A DNA stretch of 64,000 bases from Alphaproteobacteria bacterium. Lineage in GTDB: Bacteria > Pseudomonadota > Alphaproteobacteria > Rhodobacterales > Rhodobacteraceae. The stretch lies in NCBI GenBank assembly GCA_030148665.1, contig JASBSZ010000013.1:1-64000 (forward strand). The letters run 5' to 3'. Under the pieces are notes generated by a model, which did no database searches, was not told the origin of the DNA, and was given only the letters and a program-made list of their open reading frames with translations. Each line of letters starts with the position of its first letter. The stretch's first letter is position 1. A program made the position numbers and the translations under genes. Shown piece by piece: positions 30,787 through 39,125 of this stretch.

Positions 30787-32379
30787 ATGCCCCGAATCTT
30801 CGAAACCCCCATCTACCCGTACCAGCGCTCTGCCGATCAGGACGCAGGGGCGCGCAGGCGTCACAAGGTCGTCGTCGTGGGGGCCGGGCCGGTCGGGCTG
30901 GTTACGGCCATCGACCTGGCCCGTCAGGGGGTGCCGGTCATCGTGGTCGATGAAAACGACAAGGTCAGCTTCGGCAGCCGCGCGATCTGTTTTGCCAAGC
31001 GGCCGCTGGAAATCCTCGATCGTCTCGGCTGCGGTCAGCAGATGGTGGACAAGGGCGTGACCTGGAACCTCGGCAAGGTTTTCTTTCACGACCGCGAAAT
31101 CTATTCCTTCAACCTGCTGCCGGGCCAGGGCCACCGCCGCCCGGCCTTCATCAACCTCCAGCAATATCATTTCGAGAAATTCCTCGTCGATCACATCCGC
31201 GCCATGCAGGCCCAGGGCGCCCCCATCGAGATCAGGGGCCGCAACAAGGTCTCGGCAATCGGTCTGCATGACGATCATGTCACGCTGGAAATCGACACGC
31301 CCGAAGGCCCATACAACCTCGATGCCGAGTGGCTGATCGCCTGCGACGGCGCCAACTCGCCCATCCGCAAGATGCTGGGGCTGGGCTTTTCCGGGCAGGT
31401 CTTTCAGGACAATTTCCTGATCGCCGACGTGGTGATGGAGGCCGAATTTCCCACCGAACGCTGGTTCTGGTTCGATCCCCCCTTCAACAGGGGCCAGTCG
31501 GCGCTGTTGCACAAGCAGCCCGACAATGTCTGGCGCATCGACATGCAGCTGGGCTGGGACATCAACCGCGAGCACGAGCTGAAGCCCGAAAACATCCGCC
31601 GTCGCCTGCACGCGATGCTGGGTGAGGACGCTAAATTCGAACTGGAATGGACCTCGATCTACACCTTCCGATGCGCCCGGATGGAACGCTTCCGCAAGGG
31701 TCGTGTTCTGTTTGCCGGCGACAGCGCGCACCAGGTTTCGCCCTTTGGCGCGCGCGGGGCCAATTCCGGCATTCAGGACGCCGACAATCTGGCCTGGAAG
31801 CTGCGCGCAGTGATCAACGGCCAGGCCCCCGAGGCCCTGCTTGACAGCTATTGCGACGAGCGCGAGCAGGCGGCGGATGAAAACATCCTCAACTCCACCC
31901 GCTCGACCGAATTCATCACCCCGAAATCGGAAATCAGCCATATCTTTCGCGACGCCGTGCTGGATCTGGCCGAACATCACGAATTTGCCCGCCCGCTGGT
32001 CAATTCCGGCCGCCTGTCGGTGCCCACCATTCACGATGGCTCGCCGCTGAACGGCCCCGATGCCGAGGGCCTGCCGCCGGAAACCCGCCCCGGCGCTCCG
32101 GCCATCGACGCCCCGCTCGGCGAGGGCTGGCTGCTCGACCGGCTGGGAGATGGCTTCAGGTTGCTGGCAATCGGCATCGATGTGCCCGACGAACTGGCCG
32201 GCATCGAGGTCGTGCAGGTCGCAGCCGACGAATCCGACGCCTTGGCCGAGCACTGGCTGGGCGGGGCAGGGCGCGCGCTCTACCTGATCCGCCCCGACCA
32301 GCATGTCGCCGCCCGCTGGCTGGAATATGACCGCGATGCGATTGCCGCCGCCCATGAACGCGCGCTTGGGCGCCAATGA
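30787..32379 (+). CDS. FAD-dependent aromatic hydroxylase (class A flavoprotein monooxygenase)
   Basis: 530 residues. FAD-binding VVGAGPVGLVTAIDLARQG (31-49), the VDEND strand end, FAGDSAHQVSPFGARGANSGIQDADNLAWKL, and a C-terminal thioredoxin-like domain place it with phenol-, MhpA- and TetX-like hydroxylases. These use NAD(P)H and O2 to hydroxylate aromatic rings. Position behind the homogentisate genes suggests it makes a ring-cleavage substrate, for example by hydroxylating a phenylacetate-like compound; the exact substrate is not readable. It overlaps or abuts the DUF2783 gene. Confidence 0.88.
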   Translation: MPRIFETPIYPYQRSADQDAGARRRHKVVVVGAGPVGLVTAIDLARQGVPVIVVDENDKVSFGSRAICFAKRPLEILDRLGCGQQMVDKGVTWNLGKVFFHDREIYSFNLLPGQGHRRPAFINLQQYHFEKFLVDHIRAMQAQGAPIEIRGRNKVSAIGLHDDHVTLEIDTPEGPYNLDAEWLIACDGANSPIRKMLGLGFSGQVFQDNFLIADVVMEAEFPTERWFWFDPPFNRGQSALLHKQPDNVWRIDMQLGWDINREHELKPENIRRRLHAMLGEDAKFELEWTSIYTFRCARMERFRKGRVLFAGDSAHQVSPFGARGANSGIQDADNLAWKLRAVINGQAPEALLDSYCDEREQAADENILNSTRSTEFITPKSEISHIFRDAVLDLAEHHEFARPLVNSGRLSVPTIHDGSPLNGPDAEGLPPETRPGAPAIDAPLGEGWLLDRLGDGFRLLAIGIDVPDELAGIEVVQVAADESDALAEHWLGGAGRALYLIRPDQHVAARWLEYDRDAIAAAHERALGRQ

Positions 32380-32393
32380 CGGAGAGCAGACAA

Positions 32394-32597
32394 ATGCCCC
32401 CCCAACTGACCCTGACCGCCAACATCCCCGACCCCGATGATTTCTACGAGGCACTCCTCGCCGCCCATGAGGGGCTGTCCAAGGCAGAATCCGACGCCCT
32501 CAACGCCCGGCTGATCCTGCTTCTGGCCAACCATGTCGGCGACCCGGCCATCCTGCGCGAGGCCCTTCGACAGGCGTCCCGCAAACCGGCGTCCTGA
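32394..32597 (+). CDS. DUF2783 small protein
   Basis: 67 residues: IPDPDDFYEALLAAHEGLSKAESDALNARLILLLANHVGD matches the DUF2783 family, short helical proteins often found beside flavin-dependent hydroxylase genes. An upstream ATG at 32376 overlaps the previous stop (ATGA), but the ATG at 32394 has the better GGAGAG ribosome site. It could be a small partner of the monooxygenase, which is inference from linkage only. Confidence 0.82.
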   Translation: MPPQLTLTANIPDPDDFYEALLAAHEGLSKAESDALNARLILLLANHVGDPAILREALRQASRKPAS

Positions 32598-32603
32598 CCA
32601 CGG

Positions 32604-32662
32604 CTTCTTCTTTGCCCAAATACGTCCGGGGGAGTCGCGCCAGCGACGGGGGCAGCGCCCCC
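32604..32662 (+). repeat. Intergenic 3'-end element E6 (identical to E4)
   Basis: CTTCTTCTTTGCCCAAATAC with hairpins GTCGC-GCCA-GCGAC and GGGGGC-AGC-GCCCCC, starting 6 bases after the DUF2783 stop and ending 4 bases before the cobD stop. All 59 bases equal E4, in the opposite orientation 7.8 kb away. Confidence 0.9.
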
Positions 32663-32666
32663 GACC

Positions 32667-33587
32667 TTACCCCACCACCAGCCATAACACGCCAAGCAAC
32701 AGCACCATCGCACCCCAGCCACGCCAGATCGCACCCACCGCGCGGCGAATGTCATCCACACCCGCATCGCGCCTTCCTTCGGCATTGACAAAGGGCTCGT
32801 CCACCCGCCGTCCCTCATAGACGCGCGGGCCCGACAGCGCGACCCCCAGCACGCCTGCCAGCGCCGCCTCGGGCCAGCCGGCATTGGGCGAACGATGCAA
32901 TCCGGCGTCGCGCCGCATCACCCGCCAGGCGCGCCCGGACAGATGCGCGGCGCAAAGCAACATTCCTGCCAGGCGTGCGGGCACCCAGTTCAGCACATCG
33001 TCCAGCCGCGCCGCCGCCCAACCGAAATCGCGGTAGCGCGCGTTGCGATAGCCGATCATGCTGTCGGCCGTGTTCACCGCCTTGTAAAGCGCCATTCCCG
33101 GCAGGCCGAACAACAGCCCCCAGAACAGCGGCGCAACCACGCCGTCGCTGAAATTCTCGGCCGCGCTCTCGATTGCGGCGCGGGCGACACCGGCATCATC
33201 CAGCGTCTCGACATCGCGCCCGACGATCCGCGCGACTGCGCGCCTTCCCTCGGGCAGACCGGCCGCCAGCGAGTCGGCCACCGCCGTCACATGGCGCATC
33301 AGGCTGTTCTGGGCCAGCAGAACGGCCATCAGCACGGGCTCGACTGCCCATCTGCCCGGCAGTTGCAGCACCGCCATGACCACCACCCACACGGCAAGCA
33401 TCAGCAGACCAAGCGCCACCATCCCGCGCAGCCGACGTTTGGCACCACGGTTGAGCCGATGGTCGAGAAAGGCGATCAGCCGCCCCATCAGGACGACCGG
33501 ATGGGACAGTCTGCGCCATATCCTGTCGGGCTCGCCAATGGCGCCATCCAGCAGGAGGGCCGCAAGGGCAGGGGCCAGGGTGCTCAT
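32667..33587 (-). CDS. cobD: Adenosylcobinamide-phosphate synthase
   Basis: 306 residues, integral membrane protein (CbiB/CobD family). LLLDGAIGEPDRIWRRLSHPVVLMGRLI is the conserved N-terminus; SLAAGLPEGRRAVARIVGRD, AAIESAAENFSDGVVAPLFWGL and MIGYRNARYRDFGWAAARLDD follow. It attaches the aminopropanol phosphate arm to adenosylcobyric acid in B12 synthesis. It overlaps cobC by four bases (ATGA). I found no cobalamin riboswitch upstream of the pair. Confidence 0.95.
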   Translation of the reverse strand: MSTLAPALAALLLDGAIGEPDRIWRRLSHPVVLMGRLIAFLDHRLNRGAKRRLRGMVALGLLMLAVWVVVMAVLQLPGRWAVEPVLMAVLLAQNSLMRHVTAVADSLAAGLPEGRRAVARIVGRDVETLDDAGVARAAIESAAENFSDGVVAPLFWGLLFGLPGMALYKAVNTADSMIGYRNARYRDFGWAAARLDDVLNWVPARLAGMLLCAAHLSGRAWRVMRRDAGLHRSPNAGWPEAALAGVLGVALSGPRVYEGRRVDEPFVNAEGRRDAGVDDIRRAVGAIWRGWGAMVLLLGVLWLVVG

Positions 33588-34606
33588 CCCAGCCCGGCCA
33601 ATGCGGTTTCAAGCTGCGCCCAGGCGCGGTCGCTGCCGGGGATGCCCAGGCGCAGCCAGGCAGCCGTGTGCGAAAAGACGCGCCCCAGGACGCGGCCGCG
33701 ACCCAGCGCCGCGTGCCAGCGGGCCGCATCGCCCACATCATACAGACGAAACAGCGATGTTCCCCCGACCGGGCGCGCGCCATGCGCGGCAAGTACGCCG
33801 TCCAGACGCCGGGCCTGCGCATCCAGCCAGGCGCGGGTATCATTAGCCCAGCCCGTGTCGGACAGCGCGGCGGCCCCGACTTTCAGCGCCGGCCCGGAAA
33901 CCGGCCAGGGGCCCAGCATTTCGCCGAGGCGCGCCAGCGGCCCGGGCCTGCCGATTGCAAATCCCAGCCTGAGGCCGGCAAGACCCCAGAACTTGCCGAA
34001 ACTTTTGAGCACCACCGTGTCCGGCCGCGCGGCCAGCGCGACATGGCTGTGGGTGGGGGTCGTGTCGCAGAAACTCTCGTCGATCACCAGCAGCGTTCCG
34101 TCGTCATCGGGCCACCCGTCCCACAGGCGCCCATCCGGGTTGTCCGGGTTGACGACCACCCTGGCCGCCGGACGGACATCGCCCGACGAGGCGCTTTCGA
34201 CCACTTCCCAGCCGGCATGGGCAAAGGCGGCGGCGTGTTCATTGTAACTGCGCCGGCGTATCTGCACCTTTCCCGGTGGCGCGAGCAGCGGAATCCGGGC
34301 AATCAGTGCCGAGGCGCCCGGTGCCGGCAATATCCCGGCCTCGGCCGGAACGTTCCAGAAATGACGGGCCGCATCGACCAGCGCCTCGTGGGCATCGATG
34401 TCAGGCAGGGCGCACCAGTCGCGCGCCTCCAGCGCCGGCAGGGGAAATGCGCGCGGGTTGATGCCGGTGGAAAGATCGACCCAATCCCCGGGCGCGCCCC
34501 CGAACCGGCGTCGTGCCCGATCCAGGGCGCCGCCATGTTCACGCGCCTGTCCACGCGCCTCTCCCCGTGCCGTCCCGGCCGTGCCGTGCCGTACGCTTGC
34601 CGCCAT
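33584..34606 (-). CDS. cobC: Threonine-phosphate decarboxylase (CobC, PLP enzyme)
   Basis: About 340 residues of aminotransferase class I/II fold. REHGGALDRARRRFGG and WVDLSTGINPRAFP are typical of cobalamin decarboxylases. VVVNPDNPDGR, DESFCDT and the PLP lysine in LKSFGKFWGLAGLRLGF complete the active site. It makes (R)-1-amino-2-propanol phosphate, the substrate of CobD, encoded next. The start at the second of two adjacent ATGs is chosen for its GGAG spacing; a TTG at 34639 gives a longer form. Confidence 0.9.
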   Translation of the reverse strand: MAASVRHGTAGTARGEARGQAREHGGALDRARRRFGGAPGDWVDLSTGINPRAFPLPALEARDWCALPDIDAHEALVDAARHFWNVPAEAGILPAPGASALIARIPLLAPPGKVQIRRRSYNEHAAAFAHAGWEVVESASSGDVRPAARVVVNPDNPDGRLWDGWPDDDGTLLVIDESFCDTTPTHSHVALAARPDTVVLKSFGKFWGLAGLRLGFAIGRPGPLARLGEMLGPWPVSGPALKVGAAALSDTGWANDTRAWLDAQARRLDGVLAAHGARPVGGTSLFRLYDVGDAARWHAALGRGRVLGRVFSHTAAWLRLGIPGSDRAWAQLETALAGLG

Positions 34607-34795
34607 CATGCGCTCCAGTTGTCGCTGCGCGCCGTTCAAGCCGATTTCGCGCGGCCGTGCAACGACAAACAGGGCGATATCCTTTGCATCGGGTCATAGT
34701 TCCCACTTGCGCCGATGGCCTGCCCCCCTTAGAAGGGCGGCTGAATTCCCGGACCCCACGGCCCGGGTTCCGACCCTTTTTGCCACGAGGAAACC

Positions 34796-36127
34796 ATGCA
34801 GGTTACAGAAACCCTGAAAGAAGGCCTGAAACGGGGCTACAACATCACCGTCACGGCTGCCGAGCTGGATGCCAAGGTCAACGCCAAGCTGGCCGAAGCC
34901 CAGCCCGAGGTCGAAATGAAGGGCTTTCGCAAGGGCAAGGTTCCCATGGCGCTGCTGAAAAAGCAGTTCGGCCCGCGCATCCTGGGCGAGGCGATGCAGG
35001 AAAGCATCGACGAGGCCATGCGCCAGCATTTCGAGGAAACCGGCGATCGCCCCGCCCTGCAGCCCGAGGTCAAGATGACCAACGAGCAGTGGAAGGAAGG
35101 CGACGACATCGAGGTCTCGATGACCTACGAGACCCTGCCCGAGATCCCCGAGGTCGATTTCCGCGCGATCAAGCTGGAAAGGCTGGTCGCCCCGGTCGAG
35201 GACGGCGATATCGACGAGGCGCTGGAAAACCTCGCCAATGCGGCCAACAATTTCGAGGACCGCCCCGAGGGCGAGGCCGCTGAATCGGGCGATCAGGTCG
35301 TGATCGATTTCGTCGGCAAGGTGGATGGCGAACCCTTCGAGGGGGGCGCGGCCGAGGATTACCCGCTGGTGCTGGGGTCGAATTCGTTCATCCCCGGTTT
35401 CGAGGATCAGCTGATCGGCGCCAAGGCCGGCGACAAGATCGATGTCAAGGTGACATTCCCTCAGGAATACGGCGCCGAGGAACTGGCCGGCAAGGACGCG
35501 GTCTTTGAATGTTCGGTCAAGGCCGTCAAGGCACCCAAACCGGCCGCCATCGATGACGAGCTGGCCCGCCAGTTCGGGGTCGATTCGCTGGATGCGCTGC
35601 GCGAGCAGGTGCGCGCCCGCCTGGAATCGGAATATGGCGATGCCGCGCGCACGGTGCTCAAGCGTCACCTCATGGACGCGCTGGACGAGGTGGTGAAATT
35701 CGACCTGCCGCCCAGCATGGTGGAAAACGAGGCCCGCCAGATTGCCCACCAGCTGTGGCACGAGGAACACCCCGAGGAACACGGCCACGATCACGACGAT
35801 ATCGAGATCACCGACGAGCACCGCAAACTGGCCGAACGCCGCGTCCGTCTGGGCCTGTTCCTGGCCGAGCAGGGCAACCGAAACGAAATCACCGTCTCCG
35901 AGGCCGAGCTTCAGCAGGCGATCATGCGTCAGGCCCAGCAATATCCGGGCCAGGAGCGCGAGTTCATGGAATTCGTGCAGCAGAACGACCAGGCCCTGCA
36001 ACAGATCCATGCGCCCCTGTTCGAGGACAAGGTCGTCGATTACATCTTTGAGCTTGCCGACGTGACCGAACGCGAGGTCACCAAGGACGAGTTGCAAAAG
36101 ACGCTGGAAGATCTGAACGACGACTGA
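34796..36127 (+). CDS. tig: Trigger factor
   Basis: 443 residues: N-terminal ribosome-binding domain with the [17 protein letters not shown] signature, a middle FKBP-type peptidyl-prolyl isomerase domain ([20 protein letters not shown], residues about 165-250) and a long C-terminal helical chaperone body. It binds nascent chains at the tunnel exit. A His/Glu/Asp-rich insert, [14 protein letters not shown], at about residues 321-334 is longer than in E. coli. A GAGGAAA ribosome site precedes the ATG. A terminator follows. Confidence 0.97.
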   Translation: MQVTETLKEGLKRGYNITVTAAELDAKVNAKLAEAQPEVEMKGFRKGKVPMALLKKQFGPRILGEAMQESIDEAMRQHFEETGDRPALQPEVKMTNEQWKEGDDIEVSMTYETLPEIPEVDFRAIKLERLVAPVEDGDIDEALENLANAANNFEDRPEGEAAESGDQVVIDFVGKVDGEPFEGGAAEDYPLVLGSNSFIPGFEDQLIGAKAGDKIDVKVTFPQEYGAEELAGKDAVFECSVKAVKAPKPAAIDDELARQFGVDSLDALREQVRARLESEYGDAARTVLKRHLMDALDEVVKFDLPPSMVENEARQIAHQLWHEEHPEEHGHDHDDIEITDEHRKLAERRVRLGLFLAEQGNRNEITVSEAELQQAIMRQAQQYPGQEREFMEFVQQNDQALQQIHAPLFEDKVVDYIFELADVTEREVTKDELQKTLEDLNDD

Positions 36128-36192
36128 ACGACGGTGGATGGCGGCCACGCCGTCATCCGCATCGACCCGAAGGGTCGCCACAGGGTTGCCGC

Positions 36193-36220
36193 AGGGTCGG
36201 CCCCGGTGGCGGCCCTTTTT
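36193..36220 (+). terminator. Intrinsic terminator after tig
   Basis: AGGGTCG pairs with CGGCCCT across a 10-base loop and is followed by TTTTT. It lies 66 bases after the tig stop and upstream of the tRNA-Leu promoter. Confidence 0.75.
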
Positions 36221-36305
36221 CATGCTGCCGCGCGCGGCCAACCGCCGTTTCGGCACCCCCCTGCGATCATTTCGTGCAGCCACTGCAAGAGGGCGAATTT
36301 CGCTC

Positions 36306-36334
36306 TTCCAATTTGGAAATGCAGGGGCTATAGA
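36306..36334 (+). promoter_or_regulatory. Probable tRNA-Leu promoter
   Basis: TATAGA at 36329-36334 is a good -10 box; TTCCAA at 36306-36311, 17 bases upstream, is a weak -35. The distance to the tRNA 5' end (24 bases) leaves a short leader for RNase P. Confidence 0.5.
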
Positions 36335-36357
36335 GCGGCGCACCAGGTCACTGATAT

Positions 36358-36444
36358 GCGGTCGTGGCGGAATTGGTAGACGCGCAGCGTTGAGGTCGCT
36401 GTGGGGTAACTCCCGTGGAAGTTCGAGTCTTCTCGACCGCACCA
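36358..36444 (+). tRNA. tRNA-Leu (anticodon GAG)
   Basis: 87 nt including an encoded CCA. Acceptor arms GCGGTCG and CGACCGC pair fully, and the anticodon stem CAGCG/CGCTG encloses TTGAGGT, giving GAG. The long variable arm (TGTGGGGTAACTCCCGT) is of the class II leucine type, and the T arm is present as GTTCGAGTC. It reads CUC/CUU leucine codons. Confidence 0.96.
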
Positions 36445-36486
36445 ATCCCTGGATGCCCGGGAACCTCGGCACGCGACATGGTCGAT

Positions 36487-36525
36487 CGATCGGGGGCTAT
36501 CGATCGGGGGCTATCGACAGGGGGA
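36487..36525 (+). repeat. 14-bp tandem repeat at the GT10 start
   Basis: CGATCGGGGGCTAT occurs twice perfectly (36487-36500, 36501-36514), followed by a degenerate third unit, CGACAGGGGG. The third unit supplies the purine-rich ribosome site of the glycosyltransferase, 5 bases before its GTG. Confidence 0.8.
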
Positions 36526-36529
36526 CACC

Positions 36530-37399
36530 GTGCGCGAACCGGCCATCGGCAGCATCAACTATTATCAGAAGGTGCCGCGCCGCCTGACGGACATCCCTCT
36601 TGACGATCTCGACTGGCCGCTGGGCCGGCCCGCGGGGCTGGAAGGGGCGACCATTGGCGATCTGGGCCCTGACGACCATCTTTTCTGCTATCCGCGAAAA
36701 TGGGTCTGGGGTGGCAAGTTGCGCGGATTGCGGGCAAACCTTTCCCTTCTGATCGTCGAGCCGCGGGCCTATGACCGCAGGCAGATCGTTCTGGCGCGTC
36801 TTTTCCATCGCCGATTCCATCGTGTGCTGACCTGCGACGAGGCTCTGCTGGCCAGCCTGCCCAATGCGCAGTATTTCGTCTTTGGCAACACCTGGGTGCC
36901 CGACTGGCGAGACAGGGATCTGACCAAGACCAGGATGCTGTCGCTCATCGCCTCGAAGAAACGTCGCCTCAGGGGGCATCGTCTGCGCCACAGGATCGTG
37001 CGCTGGATGCGTGCGCGCGGGATCGACGCCGATGTCATGGGCGGTGGCTATCGTCCCTTTGACGACAAGGCCGAGGGCCTGGCCCCCTATCGCTATTCGG
37101 TGGTGATCGAGAACAGCCGGCAAAACGGCTATTTTACCGAAAAGCTGATCGATGCATTGCTTCTCAAGACCGTGCCGATCTATTGGGGCGCACCGGATAT
37201 CGGGCGGTTTTTCGACACCGCCGGGATCATCACCTGCTCCAGCGAGCAGGAGATACGCGACGCCATCGAAAGGGTTTCCGAGGCCGACTATATGGCCCGC
37301 CTCCCCGCCATCGAGGCCAACCGACGCAAGGCGCCGATCTATTCCGACATGCTGAAAAGCGCGGCCAGGGTCATCGAATCGACGATCGACCGGCCCTGA
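36530..37399 (+). CDS. Family 10 (fucosyltransferase-like) glycosyltransferase
   Basis: 289 residues. The C-terminal half carries the GT10 signature YSVVIENSRQNGYFTEKLI followed by DALLLKTVPIYWGAPDIG, the nucleotide-sugar (usually GDP-fucose) site with its Glu and Lys. The N-terminal half is shorter than in eukaryotic enzymes. It probably decorates surface polysaccharide or lipopolysaccharide; acceptor and sugar are not readable. It starts with GTG behind a 14-bp tandem repeat. No other glycan genes are adjacent, and a tRNA gene lies just upstream, so acquisition by transfer is possible but unproven. Confidence 0.85.
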   Translation: MREPAIGSINYYQKVPRRLTDIPLDDLDWPLGRPAGLEGATIGDLGPDDHLFCYPRKWVWGGKLRGLRANLSLLIVEPRAYDRRQIVLARLFHRRFHRVLTCDEALLASLPNAQYFVFGNTWVPDWRDRDLTKTRMLSLIASKKRRLRGHRLRHRIVRWMRARGIDADVMGGGYRPFDDKAEGLAPYRYSVVIENSRQNGYFTEKLIDALLLKTVPIYWGAPDIGRFFDTAGIITCSSEQEIRDAIERVSEADYMARLPAIEANRRKAPIYSDMLKSAARVIESTIDRP

Positions 37400-37417
37400 G
37401 GGGCGCGCCGATACGGG

Positions 37418-37449
37418 CCTCCGGCGGGAGTATTTTCCCAAAGAAGAAG
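37418..37449 (-). repeat. Intergenic 3'-end element E7, short form
   Basis: Minus-strand CTTCTTCTTTGGGAAAATAC followed by CTCC-CGCC-GGAG, the same hairpin as the left part of E3. It lies between the convergent GT10 gene and the esterase gene, 17 bases beyond the latter's stop. Confidence 0.8.
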
Positions 37450-37466
37450 CGGCGTGTGCCGCGCAA

Positions 37467-38426
37467 TCAGGCCGGCCTGCCCAGAATGTCGTTGACAAAG
37501 GCGATGCGTTCGGTGCGTGCGCGCACGCCCAGGGACGTGTCGAAATAGTCGAAGGCATGTACGCCTCCGGGGTACCAGGTCAGCCGGGTCTCGTTTCCCG
37601 CCGCCTGCCAGCGCGCCGCCATGAAGGCAGTATCGTCCATCAACGGGTCGCTGGTGCCGCACTGGAAAAGGGCGGGGGGCATGTCGGCGAGATCTCCGAA
37701 CAGGGGCGATACCAGGGGGTCGGTCAGGTTGTCGGGCGCGATGGCAAGGTTTCCGGCAAACCACGCGATGGTCGGGGTCGACAGGATCAGCTTGCGCGCG
37801 CCCCAGTTGGCGGCCGAGGGCGTCATGCGCATGTCGTAGACGCCGTAACTCAGCAGCGCGCCTGAAAAGGCCCCGCCCCGGCCCTGGGATTTCATCGCCA
37901 GCAGGGTTGATGCGGCCAGATGGGCGCCTGCGCTTTCCCCGCCGATCATCAGCCGGTCGGTGCCAAAGGTTTCGGGCGCAGCGTCGATCAGCCAGCGCGC
38001 GGCCGCGGCACAATCCTGGGCGCAGGCGGGCCAGGGGTTTTCCGGCGCCAGACGGTACTGGACCGAGACGCTGACACAGCCGGTCTGTTCGACCAGATCC
38101 TTTTGCCGGTGATCCTGATGCCAGGGCCGGCCCAGCGACCAGCCTCCGCCGTGGATATGCAGGAAAACGCCGCGCGCCGCGCCTTGCGGGCGGATGACGC
38201 GCACGCGACCCGGCCCGCCGGGGGCGCCGGGAATGGCCATGTCCCGGGCTTCATCCAGCGGCGGATGAAAGGGAAAGATGCTGGTGCCCTCGTCACGGGC
38301 CTTGCGGACGGCCTCGATCGGTACCTCGTGGGTCGCGGGCAGGGCCCTGAGACGCGATTCGAGATCGGCGTTGAATGCGGCTGTCTCGGGATCGATCGAT
38401 TCCGGGTCGAACGGGGATCTGGTCAT
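37467..38426 (-). CDS. Alpha/beta hydrolase of the hormone-sensitive lipase family
   Basis: 319 residues. The oxyanion motif HIHGGGWSLG, the nucleophile elbow GGESAGAHLA, an aspartate in CGTSDPLMDD and a histidine in GGVHAFDYF make a complete HSL-type triad. VSVQYRLAPENPWPA is also conserved. Likely a cytosolic carboxylesterase acting on short acyl esters; the substrate is unknown. The start at MTRSPFDPE lacks a strong ribosome site; an upstream extension is unlike the family. Confidence 0.88.
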   Translation of the reverse strand: MTRSPFDPESIDPETAAFNADLESRLRALPATHEVPIEAVRKARDEGTSIFPFHPPLDEARDMAIPGAPGGPGRVRVIRPQGAARGVFLHIHGGGWSLGRPWHQDHRQKDLVEQTGCVSVSVQYRLAPENPWPACAQDCAAAARWLIDAAPETFGTDRLMIGGESAGAHLAASTLLAMKSQGRGGAFSGALLSYGVYDMRMTPSAANWGARKLILSTPTIAWFAGNLAIAPDNLTDPLVSPLFGDLADMPPALFQCGTSDPLMDDTAFMAARWQAAGNETRLTWYPGGVHAFDYFDTSLGVRARTERIAFVNDILGRPA

Positions 38427-38597
38427 GGCGGGTGCCTGTGGTTCCGGTGGACAGGGACGGGGCGATCTTGCCCCCGCACCGCCCAGGGCGCAAGGCCGCG
38501 GTGGATTTTCCTCTGGCATGTGGGCCGGCAATCTGGAAAATGCGGGATGAACACGAAGCTGGCGACAACGACACGCCTCGGATTTCGGATAACGATC

Positions 38598-39086
38598 ATG
38601 CTCGTCCGCCCGGCCCGAAAAGACGACTGCGCCGCCATCTGCGCGATCTGGAACCCCGTGATCCGAGACAGCGAGGCGACGTTCAATCCGGTCGAAAAGA
38701 CACCGAACGGGTTGCACCAGGAAATCGCGGCAAGAGAGCGCGCGGGACATGCCTTTCTGGTGGTCGTCGACAACGGCGACATCGCCGGTTTCGCCACCTA
38801 CGGGCAGTTTCGCGCATCACCCGGCTATCGTTACAGCATGGAACACACGATCATCCTTGCTCCTCACGCCCGGGGCCGTGGCATGGGGCGTGCGCTGCTT
38901 GGCCGGCTTGAACGGCATGCTCGTGCGGGCGGGGCTCATTCCATGCTGGCCGGTATCAGCCATGTCAATGCGGCCGCGATCGCCTTTCACGCGGCGCTTG
39001 GCTACAGGCAGGTTGCGCGCCTGCCCGAGGTGGGGTTCAAGTTCAACCGTTGGTATGATCTCGTCTTGATGCAGAAAATGCTGTAA
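38598..39086 (+). CDS. GNAT N-acetyltransferase (phosphinothricin/methionine-sulfoximine type)
   Basis: 162 residues. MLVRPARKDDCAAICAIWNPVIRDSEATF, AGFATYGQFR, the acetyl-CoA loop LAPHARGRGMGRALLGRLE and GISHVNAAAIAFHAALGYRQVARLPEVGFKF are characteristic of the PAT/YncA branch, which acetylates toxic amino acid analogues such as methionine sulfoximine. An ATG at 38547 would add 17 residues. A stand-alone gene divergent from the esterase gene. Confidence 0.88.
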   Translation: MLVRPARKDDCAAICAIWNPVIRDSEATFNPVEKTPNGLHQEIAARERAGHAFLVVVDNGDIAGFATYGQFRASPGYRYSMEHTIILAPHARGRGMGRALLGRLERHARAGGAHSMLAGISHVNAAAIAFHAALGYRQVARLPEVGFKFNRWYDLVLMQKML

Positions 39087-39125
39087 TTCTGGGCAAAACG
39101 GCCCATAACAGGAGGCGCGGGCAGA

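Noticed and set aside
32376-32393. Upstream ATG for the DUF2783 gene overlapping the monooxygenase stop
   Set aside because: The overlap is attractive for coupling, but the ATG at 32394 has the clear GGAGAG site and fits the family N-terminus.
24772-32662. Homogentisate cluster as a composite transposon bounded by E4/E6
   Set aside because: No transposase gene or target duplication is seen, and the same element type occurs at six other gene ends in the window.
34607-34795. Possible cobalamin riboswitch upstream of cobC-cobD
   Set aside because: The stretch is too short, and I see no B12-box-like conserved core.
36487-36525. Tandem repeat as a CRISPR array
   Set aside because: Units are 14 bases and directly adjoining without spacers; no cas genes are in the window.
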